A model generated the notes under the pieces. It saw nothing but the letters and a program-made list of their open reading frames with translations. It had not been told where the DNA came from and ran no database searches. Made by a program: the position numbers and the translations under genes. 64,000 bases of DNA from Embleya hyalina (lineage in GTDB: Bacteria > Actinomycetota > Actinomycetes > Streptomycetales > Streptomycetaceae): NCBI RefSeq assembly GCF_003967355.1, contig NZ_BIFH01000033.1:62001-126000 (forward strand), given 5' to 3'. How positions within the stretch are numbered: position 1 is the first letter of the stretch; each line of letters begins with the position of its first letter. Shown piece by piece: positions 50,010 to 58,594 of this stretch.

Positions 50010-51196
50010 TGATCGATCTGACGGACACCAAGTCGAGCAAGATCAATGCCGCGCTGGTCGAGGCCCGCCGAGGAATGGGCAGCCCCACCCTCGGCATGGT
50101 GCTCACCCTGGTCATCGTCACCGACGAGGCCAACCAGTACGACGCGATGAAGGCCGCGAGCACCGCCGCCCGCGAGCACCCCTCGCGGATCCTGGTGGTG
50201 ATCGGCCGCCCGGGAGCGGAGATCGCGCCGCGCCTGGACGCCGAGGTCCGGGTCGGCGACTCGGGCGTGGGCGAGACCGTACTGCTGCGCATGCACGGCG
50301 AGTTGGCCAACCACGCCGAGTCGGTCGTGCTGCCGCTGCTGCTGCCGGACGCGCCGGTCGTGGTGTGGTGGCCGGGACGCGCGCCGGAGGTGCCGAGCAA
50401 GGACCTGCTCGGCGCGCTGGCCACCCGCCGGGTGACCGACGCGGCCGCGCCGCCGCGCCGGGCCGACGTACTGCGGCTGCGCGCGAGCGCGTACACGCCG
50501 GGGGACACCGACCTGGCCTGGACCCGCACCACGCCGTGGCGCAGCCTGCTGGCCGCGGCGCTCGACCAGAAGTACAGCCGGATCCTGAACGCGAAGGTCG
50601 GCGCCAAGGCGGGCAACCCGAGCGCGGAACTGCTCGCGCTGTGGTTGACCGACCGCCTGGAGGTCGACGTGGAGCGGGTGGAGACCGGCGGCCCCGGGAT
50701 CACCTCGGTGACGCTGGTCACCGAGGACGGCGAGATCGTGATCGACCGCCCCGACGGCATGATGGCGTCGCTGTCCTCGCCCGGCCAGCCGGATCGGGTG
50801 GTCGCGCTCAAGCGGCGCGAGGCCTCCGACCTGGTCGCCGAGGAACTGCGCCGGCTGGACCCGGACGACGTGTACGCCGCGACGTTGGCGCGGGCCGCGT
50901 TGGAGGCGGCGCGGGTGCCGTCGGCGGCGTCGTTCACCGAGTCGCCCGTGTCGCAGACGCCGGTGAGCGACGTGGAGAAGGCCGAGGAGGGCGAGGCGCC
51001 GCCGCGGAAGGCGAAGAAGGAGGTCGGCACGGCTCCGCCGCTCAAGCGCACGTCGAGCGCGGCGGGGGCCAAGCGTGCCTCCGCCCGGGCGCGGGTGGCG
51101 GACGAGAGCGCGCCGGCGGCCGGGTCCGCGGTCGCGCCCGCGCCGGAGAAGGCGGGTGCCCGGGCGCCTCGGAAGAAGAAGGGCGACGGCGCGTGA
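50006..51196 (+). CDS. opcA: OpcA, glucose-6-phosphate dehydrogenase assembly protein
   Basis: 396 residues; ATG 50006 overlaps the zwf stop. The first ~310 residues are OpcA (GMGSPTLGMVLTLVIVTDE, then VVVWWPGRAPEVPSKDLLG and PWRSLLAAALDQ). OpcA supports the activity or multimer state of Zwf. The last ~80 residues are a Lys/Ala/Arg-rich low-complexity tail (KAKKEVGTAPPLKRTSSAAG, ending APRKKKGDGA), which resembles the basic tails of DNA-binding proteins and is not part of the core family. Its GTGA overlap couples it to pgl. Confidence 0.9.
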   Translation: MMIDLTDTKSSKINAALVEARRGMGSPTLGMVLTLVIVTDEANQYDAMKAASTAAREHPSRILVVIGRPGAEIAPRLDAEVRVGDSGVGETVLLRMHGELANHAESVVLPLLLPDAPVVVWWPGRAPEVPSKDLLGALATRRVTDAAAPPRRADVLRLRASAYTPGDTDLAWTRTTPWRSLLAAALDQKYSRILNAKVGAKAGNPSAELLALWLTDRLEVDVERVETGGPGITSVTLVTEDGEIVIDRPDGMMASLSSPGQPDRVVALKRREASDLVAEELRRLDPDDVYAATLARAALEAARVPSAASFTESPVSQTPVSDVEKAEEGEAPPRKAKKEVGTAPPLKRTSSAAGAKRASARARVADESAPAAGSAVAPAPEKAGARAPRKKKGDGA

Positions 51197-51951
51197 GCCC
51201 GCACGGCCCGGTTCGGGTGCACGCCGACACGGCGCTGCTGGCCAAGGCGGCGGCGACCGGGCTGATCCAGCGGGTCGCCGACGCGCAGGCCGAGTTCGAC
51301 GTGGCGCACATCGTGCTGACCGGTGGCCGCAACGGCAACGCGTTGCTGCACGAGTTGTCGCTCACGCCCACGCTGGGCGCGATCGACTTCGACCGGCTGC
51401 ACGTGTGGTGGGGCGACGAGCGGTTCCTGCCGGCGGGCCACCCCGACCGGAACGAGACGCAGGCGCGCGAGGCGTTGTTGGACACGATCCCGGTGCCGCC
51501 GGAACTGGTGCACCCGATGCCGGCCGGTGACGGTCCGGACGGGGACGACGTGGAGGCGGCGGCGGCGCGGTATGCCGCCGAACTGGCCGCCGCCGCGCCC
51601 GAAGGCGCGCTGGTGCCGACGTTCACCCTGGCCATGTTCGGGGTGGGCCCCGACACGCACGTCGCGTCGCTCTTCCCGGGCTTCGCGGCGACGGAGGAGA
51701 CGGGGCGCACGGTGGTCGCGGTCCGCGAGGCCCCCAAGCCTCCGCCGACCCGGATCACGCTGACCTTCCCGGCGATCCGAGCCGCCCACGAGGTGTGGCT
51801 GCTCGCGGCGGGCGAGGACAAGGCCGACGCGGTGGCGGCGGCCCGGGCCTCGACCGACCCCACCAGGACCCCGGCGGCCGGCGCCTACGGCACCGGCGCG
51901 ACGCTGTGGCTCCTGGACCGGGCGGCGGCGGCGCGGCTGCCCGAGCACTAG
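51193..51951 (+). CDS. pgl: 6-phosphogluconolactonase
   Basis: 252 residues; GTG 51193 overlaps the opcA stop. The conserved segments are VLTGGRNGNALLHEL, then WWGDERFLPAGHPDRNE and GVGPDTHVASLFPG, the last two with the catalytic His region of the DevB/Pgl family. It hydrolyses 6-phosphogluconolactone made by Zwf. It ends the pgi-zwf-opcA-pgl operon and a strong terminator follows. Confidence 0.94.
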   Translation: MSPHGPVRVHADTALLAKAAATGLIQRVADAQAEFDVAHIVLTGGRNGNALLHELSLTPTLGAIDFDRLHVWWGDERFLPAGHPDRNETQAREALLDTIPVPPELVHPMPAGDGPDGDDVEAAAARYAAELAAAAPEGALVPTFTLAMFGVGPDTHVASLFPGFAATEETGRTVVAVREAPKPPPTRITLTFPAIRAAHEVWLLAAGEDKADAVAAARASTDPTRTPAAGAYGTGATLWLLDRAAAARLPEH

Positions 51952-51960
51952 CCGTACCCG

Positions 51961-52003
51961 AAGGGCGGGGCGGAGGCCGGAATCGGCCCCCGCCCCGCCC
52001 TTT
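51961..52003 (+). terminator. terminator after pgl
   Basis: A 13-bp outer stem (51961-51973 with 51990-52002), an A-C mismatch and a 5-bp inner stem close a GAAT loop, ending in TTT. It lies nine bases after the pgl stop. Confidence 0.85.
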
Positions 52004-52070
52004 CGCATGCCCCGCGCGTCCGCTGCCGGGGCGGCCGCGGACGACCACCCCTTCCATGACACACGGTCAC

Positions 52071-52087
52071 ATTCCGGATGCCGGAAT
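52071..52087. promoter_or_regulatory. palindrome upstream of egtA
   Basis: ATTCCGG and CCGGAAT form perfect 7-bp arms around ATG, about 200 bases before the egtA start in the 286-base gap that must hold the egt promoter. It could be a regulator site. Confidence 0.35.
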
Positions 52088-52289
52088 TCGGGCGGATGCG
52101 GCAACCGGACGGTCTCGCCCGGGGGATTGCGGGGCTTCGTCCGGGCGTGGGCCCGAGTTCACGGAGGTACGGGTGTTCGGGTCGTCAATGCCGGGTACAG
52201 CAGACCGGGAAAGTTACGGGAGGGCCACACTGGGGGCCACGAGTGGGACCGGAAGCGGGACCACGCGAGGGATCGAAGGAGTGCGTGCG

Positions 52290-53540
52290 ATGGCTACCAC
52301 TCTGGCGGAGGACGACGCACAGGCCCATGTACACGGGGTGTGCTTCAAGACCGGTCCGCCCGCACGGGTCGGGATCGAACTGGAATGGATCGTGCACGAC
52401 GGCGTCGACGCCCACCGGGAGGTGGCGCCGGAGCGGCTGGACGAGGCCCTGGCCCCACTGGAGGCGGAAGGGCTGCCGTTCGGCAGTGGATTGACCCGCG
52501 AGCCGGGTGGGCAGGTCGAACTGAGTTCACCGCCCGCCGACACGCTCGCCGGATGCGCCCGAGACCTCCGGGCCGACATGACGGCCCTGGAACAGGCGCT
52601 GGCCACGAGCGGACTGGTGCTCGCGGGCCACGGCCTCGAGCCGTATCGAAACCCGCCGCGGATCGTGGACCATCCGCGCTATCGAGCGATGGAGGCGTAC
52701 TTCGACCGGGGCGGCTCCTGGGGCCGGATGATGATGCGCGGCACCGCGTCCGTGCAGGTCAACCTGGACGCGGGCGACGAGAGCGCGGGCCCGCGGGGCT
52801 ATCGATCGCGCTGGGAGTTGACCCACCGGCTGGGCCCGGTACTGGTCGCCGCGTTCGCCAACTCACCGCTGTGGCAGGGCAGGCCGACCGGCTGGCGGTC
52901 CACCCGGCAACTGGTCTGGGCCCGCATGGACCCCGGCCGCACCCGGCCGCCGGGCCCGCCGCCGGGCATCGACGGCGACCCGCGTGCCGCCTGGGCGCGC
53001 TACGCGCTGGACGCGCCGCTGTTGTGCCTGCGCGGCGCCGCGGCGGCCGACTGGAACGCCCCGGAGGGGTTGACCTTCCGCTCCTGGCTGCGCGGTGTGC
53101 CCGGAGTGCGGCCACCCACCCTCGACGACCTCGACTACCACCTGACCACCCTCTTCCCGCCGGTACGCCCCCGCGGCTGGCTGGAGTTGCGGATGATCGA
53201 CGCGCAATGCGGCGAGGACTGGATCGTGCCCGCCGCGATGGCCGCCACCCTTTTGGACGACCCGGTCGCGGCCGAGGCGGCCTGGGCGGCGACCGAGCCG
53301 CTGTGCGCCGACGGCGCGACCGTACCGACCGAGGCGGTCTGGCACCGCGCCGCCCGGCTCGGCCCCGCCGACCCGGTGCTCGGCAAGGCGATCCTCGCCT
53401 GCTTCGCCGCCACCGAGAACGCGCTGGCCGACGCCGACGCGCCCGGCCCGGTCCGTGCGGCCGTCGCCGAATTCACCCGGCGCTACGCCGAACGGGGCCG
53501 ATGTCCCGCCGACGATCTGCTGGAAAGGACCTGTCGATGA
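52290..53540 (+). CDS. egtA: glutamate-cysteine ligase EgtA
   Basis: 416 residues from ATG 52290 with GAAGGAG eight bases upstream. The glutamate-cysteine ligase fold shows RVGIELEWIVHD, the ATP/substrate region GSGLTREPGGQVELSS and RMMMRGTASVQVNLD. In ergothioneine synthesis EgtA makes gamma-glutamylcysteine, the sulfur donor used by EgtB. Its stop overlaps egtB (ATGA). The egt genes form one operon placed directly after the pentose phosphate operon. Confidence 0.92.
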   Translation: MATTLAEDDAQAHVHGVCFKTGPPARVGIELEWIVHDGVDAHREVAPERLDEALAPLEAEGLPFGSGLTREPGGQVELSSPPADTLAGCARDLRADMTALEQALATSGLVLAGHGLEPYRNPPRIVDHPRYRAMEAYFDRGGSWGRMMMRGTASVQVNLDAGDESAGPRGYRSRWELTHRLGPVLVAAFANSPLWQGRPTGWRSTRQLVWARMDPGRTRPPGPPPGIDGDPRAAWARYALDAPLLCLRGAAAADWNAPEGLTFRSWLRGVPGVRPPTLDDLDYHLTTLFPPVRPRGWLELRMIDAQCGEDWIVPAAMAATLLDDPVAAEAAWAATEPLCADGATVPTEAVWHRAARLGPADPVLGKAILACFAATENALADADAPGPVRAAVAEFTRRYAERGRCPADDLLERTCR

Positions 53541-54883
53541 CGTCGCTGAAGCCATCGGAAACCCCGACATCCGCGAAATCGATAGCCCGGGCCGCGTTGG
53601 CACGGGCCCGGCGCCGGACGCTGGCCCTGACCGAGTGCCTGACCGACGAGGAACTGACCGCCCAGCACTCCCCGTTGATGTCGCCGCTGGTCTGGGACCT
53701 GGCGCACATCGGGAACCAGGAGGAGCTGTGGCTGGTCCGCCGGGCCGGCGGCCGCCCGGCGCTGCGCCCGGATCTGGACGCGCTGTACGACGCGTTCCGC
53801 CACCCTCGCGCGAACCGGCCGGCCCTGCCGCTGCTCGCGCCCGATCCGGCCCGGGACTACGTCGGCGAGGTGCGGGTCCGGGCGCTGGAGGTGCTGGAGG
53901 GCGCCGACTTCGACCCCGACGGTGATCCGCTCCTGGCGGAGGGATTCGTGTTCGGCATGCTCGCCCAGCACGAGCAGCAGCACGACGAGACCATGCTCGC
54001 CACCCACCAGCTGCGCGCCGGGCCGGCCGTCCTGGACGCCCCCGAACCGCCCGCCGCGCCGCCGGACGCGGCCGGGTTGCCGGGCGAAGTCCTGGTCGCG
54101 GCGGGGCCGTTCGAGATGGGCACCGATACCGACGGGTGGGCCCTGGACAACGAGCGGCCCGCGCACGTCGTCGAGGTGCCGGCGTATTGGTTGGACACCG
54201 TGCCGGTGACGAACGCGGCCTATCTGGAGTTCATCGCCGACGGCGGATACGACCGGGACGACTGCTGGGCCCCGGAGGGGCGCCGGCATCGGGACGAAGC
54301 CGGGCTCCGCGCACCGCTGTTCTGGTGGCGCGAGGGTGACACGTGGCTGCGCCGGCGGTTCGGCCGCACCGAGCCGGTGCCGCTCGACGAGCCGGTCGTG
54401 CACGTGTGCTGGTACGAGGCCGACGCCTACGCGCGCTGGGCCGGGCGGCGGTTGCCGAGCGAGGCCGAGTGGGAGAAGGCGGCCCGGCACGATCCGGCCG
54501 AGGGACGGTCGCGGCGGTATCCGTGGGGCGACGCCGCACCCACGCCCGAGCACGCCAACCTCGGCCAGCGGCATCTGCGTCCGGCGCCGGCCGGGGCGTA
54601 TCCGGCGGGGGCCGCCCCGTCCGGGGCACGGCAGTTGCTCGGCGACGTCTGGGAGTGGACCGCCTCCGACTTCACCGCCTACCCCGGGTTCGCGGCGTTT
54701 CCCTATCGGGAGTATTCCGAGGTGTTCTTCGGGCCCGGACACAAGGTGCTGCGCGGCGGCGCGTTCGGCGTGGACGAGGTGGTCGCCCGGGGCACGTTCC
54801 GCAACTGGGACCTGCCGATCCGGCGGCAGATCTTCGCCGGATTCCGCACCGCGCGCGACGCGGCGCCCGGGGAGGCGGGCTGA
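53537..54883 (+). CDS. egtB: ergothioneine sulfoxide synthase EgtB
   Basis: 448 residues from ATG 53537 with GGAAAGGA upstream. The N-terminal DinB-like domain supplies the iron ligands: His57 in LAHIGNQEE and His145 and His149 in HEQQHDETM. The C-terminal formylglycine-generating-enzyme-type domain starts AAGPFEMGTDTDGWALDNERPA and ends VLRGGAFGVDEVVARGTFRNW. EgtB joins hercynine to gamma-glutamylcysteine with O2 and non-heme iron. It is coupled to egtA by ATGA and to the next frame by TGATG. Confidence 0.94.
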   Translation: MTSLKPSETPTSAKSIARAALARARRRTLALTECLTDEELTAQHSPLMSPLVWDLAHIGNQEELWLVRRAGGRPALRPDLDALYDAFRHPRANRPALPLLAPDPARDYVGEVRVRALEVLEGADFDPDGDPLLAEGFVFGMLAQHEQQHDETMLATHQLRAGPAVLDAPEPPAAPPDAAGLPGEVLVAAGPFEMGTDTDGWALDNERPAHVVEVPAYWLDTVPVTNAAYLEFIADGGYDRDDCWAPEGRRHRDEAGLRAPLFWWREGDTWLRRRFGRTEPVPLDEPVVHVCWYEADAYARWAGRRLPSEAEWEKAARHDPAEGRSRRYPWGDAAPTPEHANLGQRHLRPAPAGAYPAGAAPSGARQLLGDVWEWTASDFTAYPGFAAFPYREYSEVFFGPGHKVLRGGAFGVDEVVARGTFRNWDLPIRRQIFAGFRTARDAAPGEAG

Positions 54884-56679
54884 TGTGCCGTCACCTGGCC
54901 TATCTGGGGCCAAAGATCCCGCTGGCGTCGGTGCTGGTGGAGCCGACGCGCGGGCTGTACGAGCAGTCCTGGGCGCCGCGCCGGCAGCGGTACGGGACGG
55001 TCAACGTCGACGGGTTCGGCTTCGGCTGGTATCCCGACGCGGACCCGGAGACGGATCCGGCGGACGTCGAACCCGCCCGCTATCGGCGCGCGTTGCCGAT
55101 CTGGGCCGACCCGAACCTGCCCGACCTGGCCCGGACCGTGCGCAGCGGCGCGTTCCTGGCCGCCGTGCGCAGCGCCACCGCCGGCACCAGCCAGGAGGAG
55201 GCGGCGGCCGCGCCGTATCGGGACGGCGCGTGGTTGTTCAGCCACAACGGCGCCGTCCCGGACTGGACCCGCCTGCCGACGGGGCCCGCGCTCGACCGGG
55301 CCGCCCTGCTGGAGATGGAGGCGCGCTGCGACTCGGCGCTGATCTGGGCCCTGCTCGCGCGCCGGCTCCGGCAGCGCGAGCCGGTCGGCGGCGCGCTGGT
55401 CGACGTGGTCCGGCGGATCGCCGAGGCGCGCCCGACGGCCCGGCTCAACCTCCTGCTCACCGACGGCCGGACCGTGTTCGCCACCCGATACGGGGACACC
55501 CTCTGGTACCGCACCGGTCCCGGCCGGGTCCTGGTCGCCTCCGAGCCCGACGAGCACCCGGACCCGACCTGGGGCGGGTGGCGGGAGGTACCCGACCACT
55601 CCCTGCTGATCGCCACCCGCGACGGCGTCCGCATCGCCCCGATCCGTCCCGTGCGACCCGTCGCCGCACGTCCGTCATCCGCACCACAGGAACGGCGTCC
55701 CATGAACAGCCGATTCACCCTCGACCACCGGCTGCCGGCCGACTACTTCGATACCACCCTGCGCGCCGACGTGCGCCTGGGCCTGACCGCGCCGAGCAAG
55801 TCGTTGCCGCCCAAGTGGTTCTACGACGCGCGCGGCAGCGAGTTGTTCGAGGAGATCACCCGGCTGCCCGAGTACTACCCGACCCGCGCCGAGCAGGAGA
55901 TCCTGACCCGACGCGCCCCCGAGATCGCCGCGGCGACGCGGGCCCACTCGCTGATCGAATTGGGCTCGGGCTCGTCCCGCAAGACCCGACTGCTCCTGGA
56001 CGCGCTCACCGCGGCCGGCACGCTGGAGCGCTATGTGCCGCTGGACGTGAGCGATTCGGCGCTGGTCCAGGCCGGTGAGGCGCTGTGCCGCGACTACCCG
56101 TCGCTGCGGGTGGCGGCCACGGTCACCGACTTCGAACAGGAACTCGCCCTGGCGGACGAGCCGGGACCGCGCCTGCTCAGCTTCCTGGGCAGCACGCTCG
56201 GCAACCTCGACCCCGCCCAGCGCACGGACTTCTACCGCATTCTGCGCCGCGCGCTGAGCGCCGACGACACCCTGCTGCTCGGGGTCGACCTGGTCAAGGA
56301 CCCGGCCGTGCTGGTCGCCGCCTACGACGACGCCCGGGGCGTCACCGCCGAGTTCAACAAGAACGTCCTGCAGGTGCTCAACCGCGAACTCGACGCCGAC
56401 TTCGACCCCGACGCCTACGACCACGTGGCGCTGTGGAACGCGGACGAGGAACGCATCGAGATGCACCTGCGCTCCAGGATCGACCAGACGGTCAAGATCC
56501 CGCCCCTGGACCTGTCCGTCGACTTCACCCGAGGCGAACACCTCCGCACCGAAATCTCCACCAAATTCCGCCGCGAGCCCCTCGAAGCCGAACTGGCCGA
56601 AGCCGGCTTCACCATCCGCCACTGGTGGACCGACCCCCAAAACCGCTTCGCCCTCCTCCTCGCCGTCCCGACCCGCTGA
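54883..56679 (+). CDS. egtC: EgtC-EgtD in one open frame (amidohydrolase plus histidine methyltransferase)
   Basis: 598 residues from ATG 54883, which overlaps the egtB stop as TGATG. Residues 1-265 are EgtC, a class-II glutamine amidotransferase-type hydrolase with nucleophile Cys2 (MCRHLAYLG), then NVDGFGFGWYP and FSHNGAVPDW; it removes the glutamyl group from the sulfoxide. Without any stop the frame runs through an Arg/Pro-rich linker (about 262-273) into a complete EgtD (Met274 to the end). The order leaves Cys2 at the free N-terminus, so a bifunctional fusion is feasible. Separate translation of egtD from ATG 55702 is also possible. A TGA in another frame overlaps that ATG, so a small frameshift, real or from sequencing, could have created the fusion. 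Confidence 0.8.
   Translation: MCRHLAYLGPKIPLASVLVEPTRGLYEQSWAPRRQRYGTVNVDGFGFGWYPDADPETDPADVEPARYRRALPIWADPNLPDLARTVRSGAFLAAVRSATAGTSQEEAAAAPYRDGAWLFSHNGAVPDWTRLPTGPALDRAALLEMEARCDSALIWALLARRLRQREPVGGALVDVVRRIAEARPTARLNLLLTDGRTVFATRYGDTLWYRTGPGRVLVASEPDEHPDPTWGGWREVPDHSLLIATRDGVRIAPIRPVRPVAARPSSAPQERRPMNSRFTLDHRLPADYFDTTLRADVRLGLTAPSKSLPPKWFYDARGSELFEEITRLPEYYPTRAEQEILTRRAPEIAAATRAHSLIELGSGSSRKTRLLLDALTAAGTLERYVPLDVSDSALVQAGEALCRDYPSLRVAATVTDFEQELALADEPGPRLLSFLGSTLGNLDPAQRTDFYRILRRALSADDTLLLGVDLVKDPAVLVAAYDDARGVTAEFNKNVLQVLNRELDADFDPDAYDHVALWNADEERIEMHLRSRIDQTVKIPPLDLSVDFTRGEHLRTEISTKFRREPLEAELAEAGFTIRHWWTDPQNRFALLLAVPTR
55702..56679 (+). CDS. egtD: EgtD, histidine N-alpha-methyltransferase (part of fused frame or internal start)
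   Basis: 325 residues if started at ATG 55702, which has CAGGAAC about ten bases upstream; this is the usual EgtD length. Conserved parts are PPKWFYDARGSELFEEITRLPEYYP, cut here to its key words, the SAM loop LGSGSSRKTRLLLD, FLGSTLGNLD and NKNVLQVLNRELDADFD. EgtD methylates histidine three times to hercynine, the first committed step of ergothioneine synthesis, in the cytoplasm. It lies in the same frame as egtC with no stop between them. A long hairpin ends the operon. Confidence 0.85.
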   Translation: MNSRFTLDHRLPADYFDTTLRADVRLGLTAPSKSLPPKWFYDARGSELFEEITRLPEYYPTRAEQEILTRRAPEIAAATRAHSLIELGSGSSRKTRLLLDALTAAGTLERYVPLDVSDSALVQAGEALCRDYPSLRVAATVTDFEQELALADEPGPRLLSFLGSTLGNLDPAQRTDFYRILRRALSADDTLLLGVDLVKDPAVLVAAYDDARGVTAEFNKNVLQVLNRELDADFDPDAYDHVALWNADEERIEMHLRSRIDQTVKIPPLDLSVDFTRGEHLRTEISTKFRREPLEAELAEAGFTIRHWWTDPQNRFALLLAVPTR

Positions 56680-56700
56680 TCCGGGCGACGCCGCCCGAGA

Positions 56701-56747
56701 ACGCCGAGACGGACCGGACCCCGCCGGGGTCCGATCCGTCTCGGCGT
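56701..56747. terminator. long bidirectional terminator egtD / ctaA
   Basis: A 13-bp outer stem (56701-56713 with 56735-56747), one C-A mismatch and an 8-bp inner stem close a GCC loop, followed by CTC. It separates two convergent genes. Confidence 0.88.
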
Positions 56748-56763
56748 CTCACCGATGCGGCGC

Positions 56764-57723
56764 TCAGTAGCTGGTGGCGACCGGTTCGCGGGTTTCGGCT
56801 TCTGCTTCCGGGGCGGGATCGGCGTGGTCGTCTCGGATGCGGAGGGCGAAGAGGGCCCTCGTCGTGGTGACGACCGTGAGGGCGGCGCCGAGCATGTGGG
56901 TGAGGACCATCCACTCGGGGAGGCCGTTGAAGTATTGGATGTAGCCGATCAGGCCCTGGGGGATCAGGACGGCGAGCAGCCACCACACGCGCGTTTGGGC
57001 GGCCTGCGGGGCGTCGGTGACGCGCAGGGCCAGGGCCAGGGCGACGGCCGCGCCCAGGAGCAGGAAGGCCAGGTCGGCGTGCAGCCAGGCGATCTGGTCG
57101 ATGTCCACGTCGAAGCGCTTGGCCTTCAGGTCGCCCGCGTGCGGTCCGGAGCCGGTGACCACGGTGCCGATCACGATCAGCGCGCCCGCCAGGCCGAGGG
57201 TGCCGTAGCCGAACCAGCGGATCTCGGGGCGGACCGCGAACCGGGCCGGCGCGTCGCCCTCGCCGGAGCGTTCGTACAGCGCCACCGCCGACGCGATCAG
57301 CAACATCGACAGGAGCAGGTGGCTCGCCACCGCCATCGGGTGCAGGTCGGTGAGCACCGTGATGCCGCCGAGCAGGGCCTGGCCGACCACCGTGCCGATC
57401 TGGATCCAGGCCAGCGTGGTGATGTCCTTGCGGCGCACGGTCATCCGGTACGCCGCCACCACGCACGCCACCGCGATCGCGCCGACCACGTAGGTCAGCA
57501 TGCGGTTGCCGAACTCGATGTACGCGTGGTGGCCGACCGCCTCGTGCGGCGTCCAGTTGCTGGTGTCGCTGTCGCATCGGGGCCAGGTGTCGCATCCCAG
57601 GCCCGAGTCGGTGAGTCGGACGAGACCGCCCGTGACGACGATGCCGATCTGCGCCACCAGGTTCGCGAGGAACACGCGGCGCGCGACGAGTGGGGAGACG
57701 GCCTGCAGACTCATGCGCGACAT
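56764..57723 (-). CDS. ctaA: heme A synthase CtaA (Cox15)
   Basis: 319 residues from ATG 57723; ATG 57714 is possible and neither has a clear ribosome site. Eight membrane helices are visible. The heme-ligand histidines occur in AVGHHAYIEFGNR, ASHLLLSM, AWLHADLAF and LTHMLGAAL, and a conserved cysteine pair is in GLGCDTWPRC on the outer side. It oxidises heme O to heme A for cytochrome c oxidase, completing the path begun by ctaB. It shares strand and perhaps transcript with the two ABC genes upstream, 71 bases away. Confidence 0.92.
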   Translation of the reverse strand: MSRMSLQAVSPLVARRVFLANLVAQIGIVVTGGLVRLTDSGLGCDTWPRCDSDTSNWTPHEAVGHHAYIEFGNRMLTYVVGAIAVACVVAAYRMTVRRKDITTLAWIQIGTVVGQALLGGITVLTDLHPMAVASHLLLSMLLIASAVALYERSGEGDAPARFAVRPEIRWFGYGTLGLAGALIVIGTVVTGSGPHAGDLKAKRFDVDIDQIAWLHADLAFLLLGAAVALALALRVTDAPQAAQTRVWWLLAVLIPQGLIGYIQYFNGLPEWMVLTHMLGAALTVVTTTRALFALRIRDDHADPAPEAEAETREPVATSY

Positions 57724-57794
57724 GCTACGTCGTGAACGAATTCACAAGCGCACCAGGGGTGTCGGTCGACGTGCGCCCCGACCCCGCCCCGGCC

Positions 57795-58589
57795 TCACTC
57801 CCAGCGGAAGAAGCGCGCCGCCGCACCCAGGCCCAAAACCGCCCAGACCGCCAGGATGGCCAGATCGCCCAGCGGCAACCCCGATCCGTCCCGGAGCACG
57901 TCGCGCAGCCCGTCCGACAGTGCCGAGATGGGCAGCAGCGCGAGCGTGTGCTCGACCCCGGAGGGGAACTTGTCCAGCGGCACGATCACCCCGCCGCCGA
58001 GCAGCAGCAGGATGAACACCAGATTCGCGCCCGCCAGGGTGGCCTCGGCCCGCAGCGTGCCGGCCATCAGCAGGCCGAGCCCGGAGAACGCCGCCGTGCC
58101 CAGGAGCAGCAGCAGGATCACCCACACGGGGTTCCCGTGCGGCGACCAGCCCAGGCCGAACGCGATCGCCGTGAGCAGCGCCACCTGGAGGATCTCCACC
58201 ACCAGGACACACGCGGTCTTGGCCACCATCAGCCCCCACCGGGGCAGCGGGGTCGAGCCCAGCAGTTTGAGCACGCCGTAGCGCCGCTCGAACCCGGTCG
58301 CGATCGCCTGCCCGGTGAACGCGGTCGACAACACCGCCAGCGCGAGCAGCCCCGGCGCCAGGAAGTCCACCCGGTCGCCGTCCCCGGTGTCCACGAGGTC
58401 GGCTGAGCTGAACACCACCAGCAGCAGCGTCGGAATGATCACCGTCAGCAACAGCTGCTCGCCGTTGCGCAGCAACATCCGGGTCTCCAGCGCGCTCTGC
58501 GCCAGGATCATCCGACGCAGCGGCGCCGCCCCCGGCGCGGGCGTGAACGTCCCGCGCGCCTCGTCCCGCGTCGCCGCGGCCTTCGCCAC
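57795..58589 (-). CDS. ABC-2 type permease
   Basis: 264 residues from GTG 58589, which has GGAG nine bases upstream; the TTG at 58598 abuts that site. Six membrane helices and an ABC-2 layout are visible, with an amphipathic N-terminal segment (LAQSALETRMLLRNGEQLLL) and the loop FERRYGVLKLLGSTPLPR. It forms the channel of an exporter with the ATPase encoded just upstream on the same strand, whose stop lies six bases before this start. The transported molecule is unknown; location next to ctaA and suf suggests a link to respiration or stress but does not prove it. Confidence 0.87.
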   Translation of the reverse strand: MAKAAATRDEARGTFTPAPGAAPLRRMILAQSALETRMLLRNGEQLLLTVIIPTLLLVVFSSADLVDTGDGDRVDFLAPGLLALAVLSTAFTGQAIATGFERRYGVLKLLGSTPLPRWGLMVAKTACVLVVEILQVALLTAIAFGLGWSPHGNPVWVILLLLLGTAAFSGLGLLMAGTLRAEATLAGANLVFILLLLGGGVIVPLDKFPSGVEHTLALLPISALSDGLRDVLRDGSGLPLGDLAILAVWAVLGLGAAARFFRWE

Positions 58590-58594
58590 CGCGC

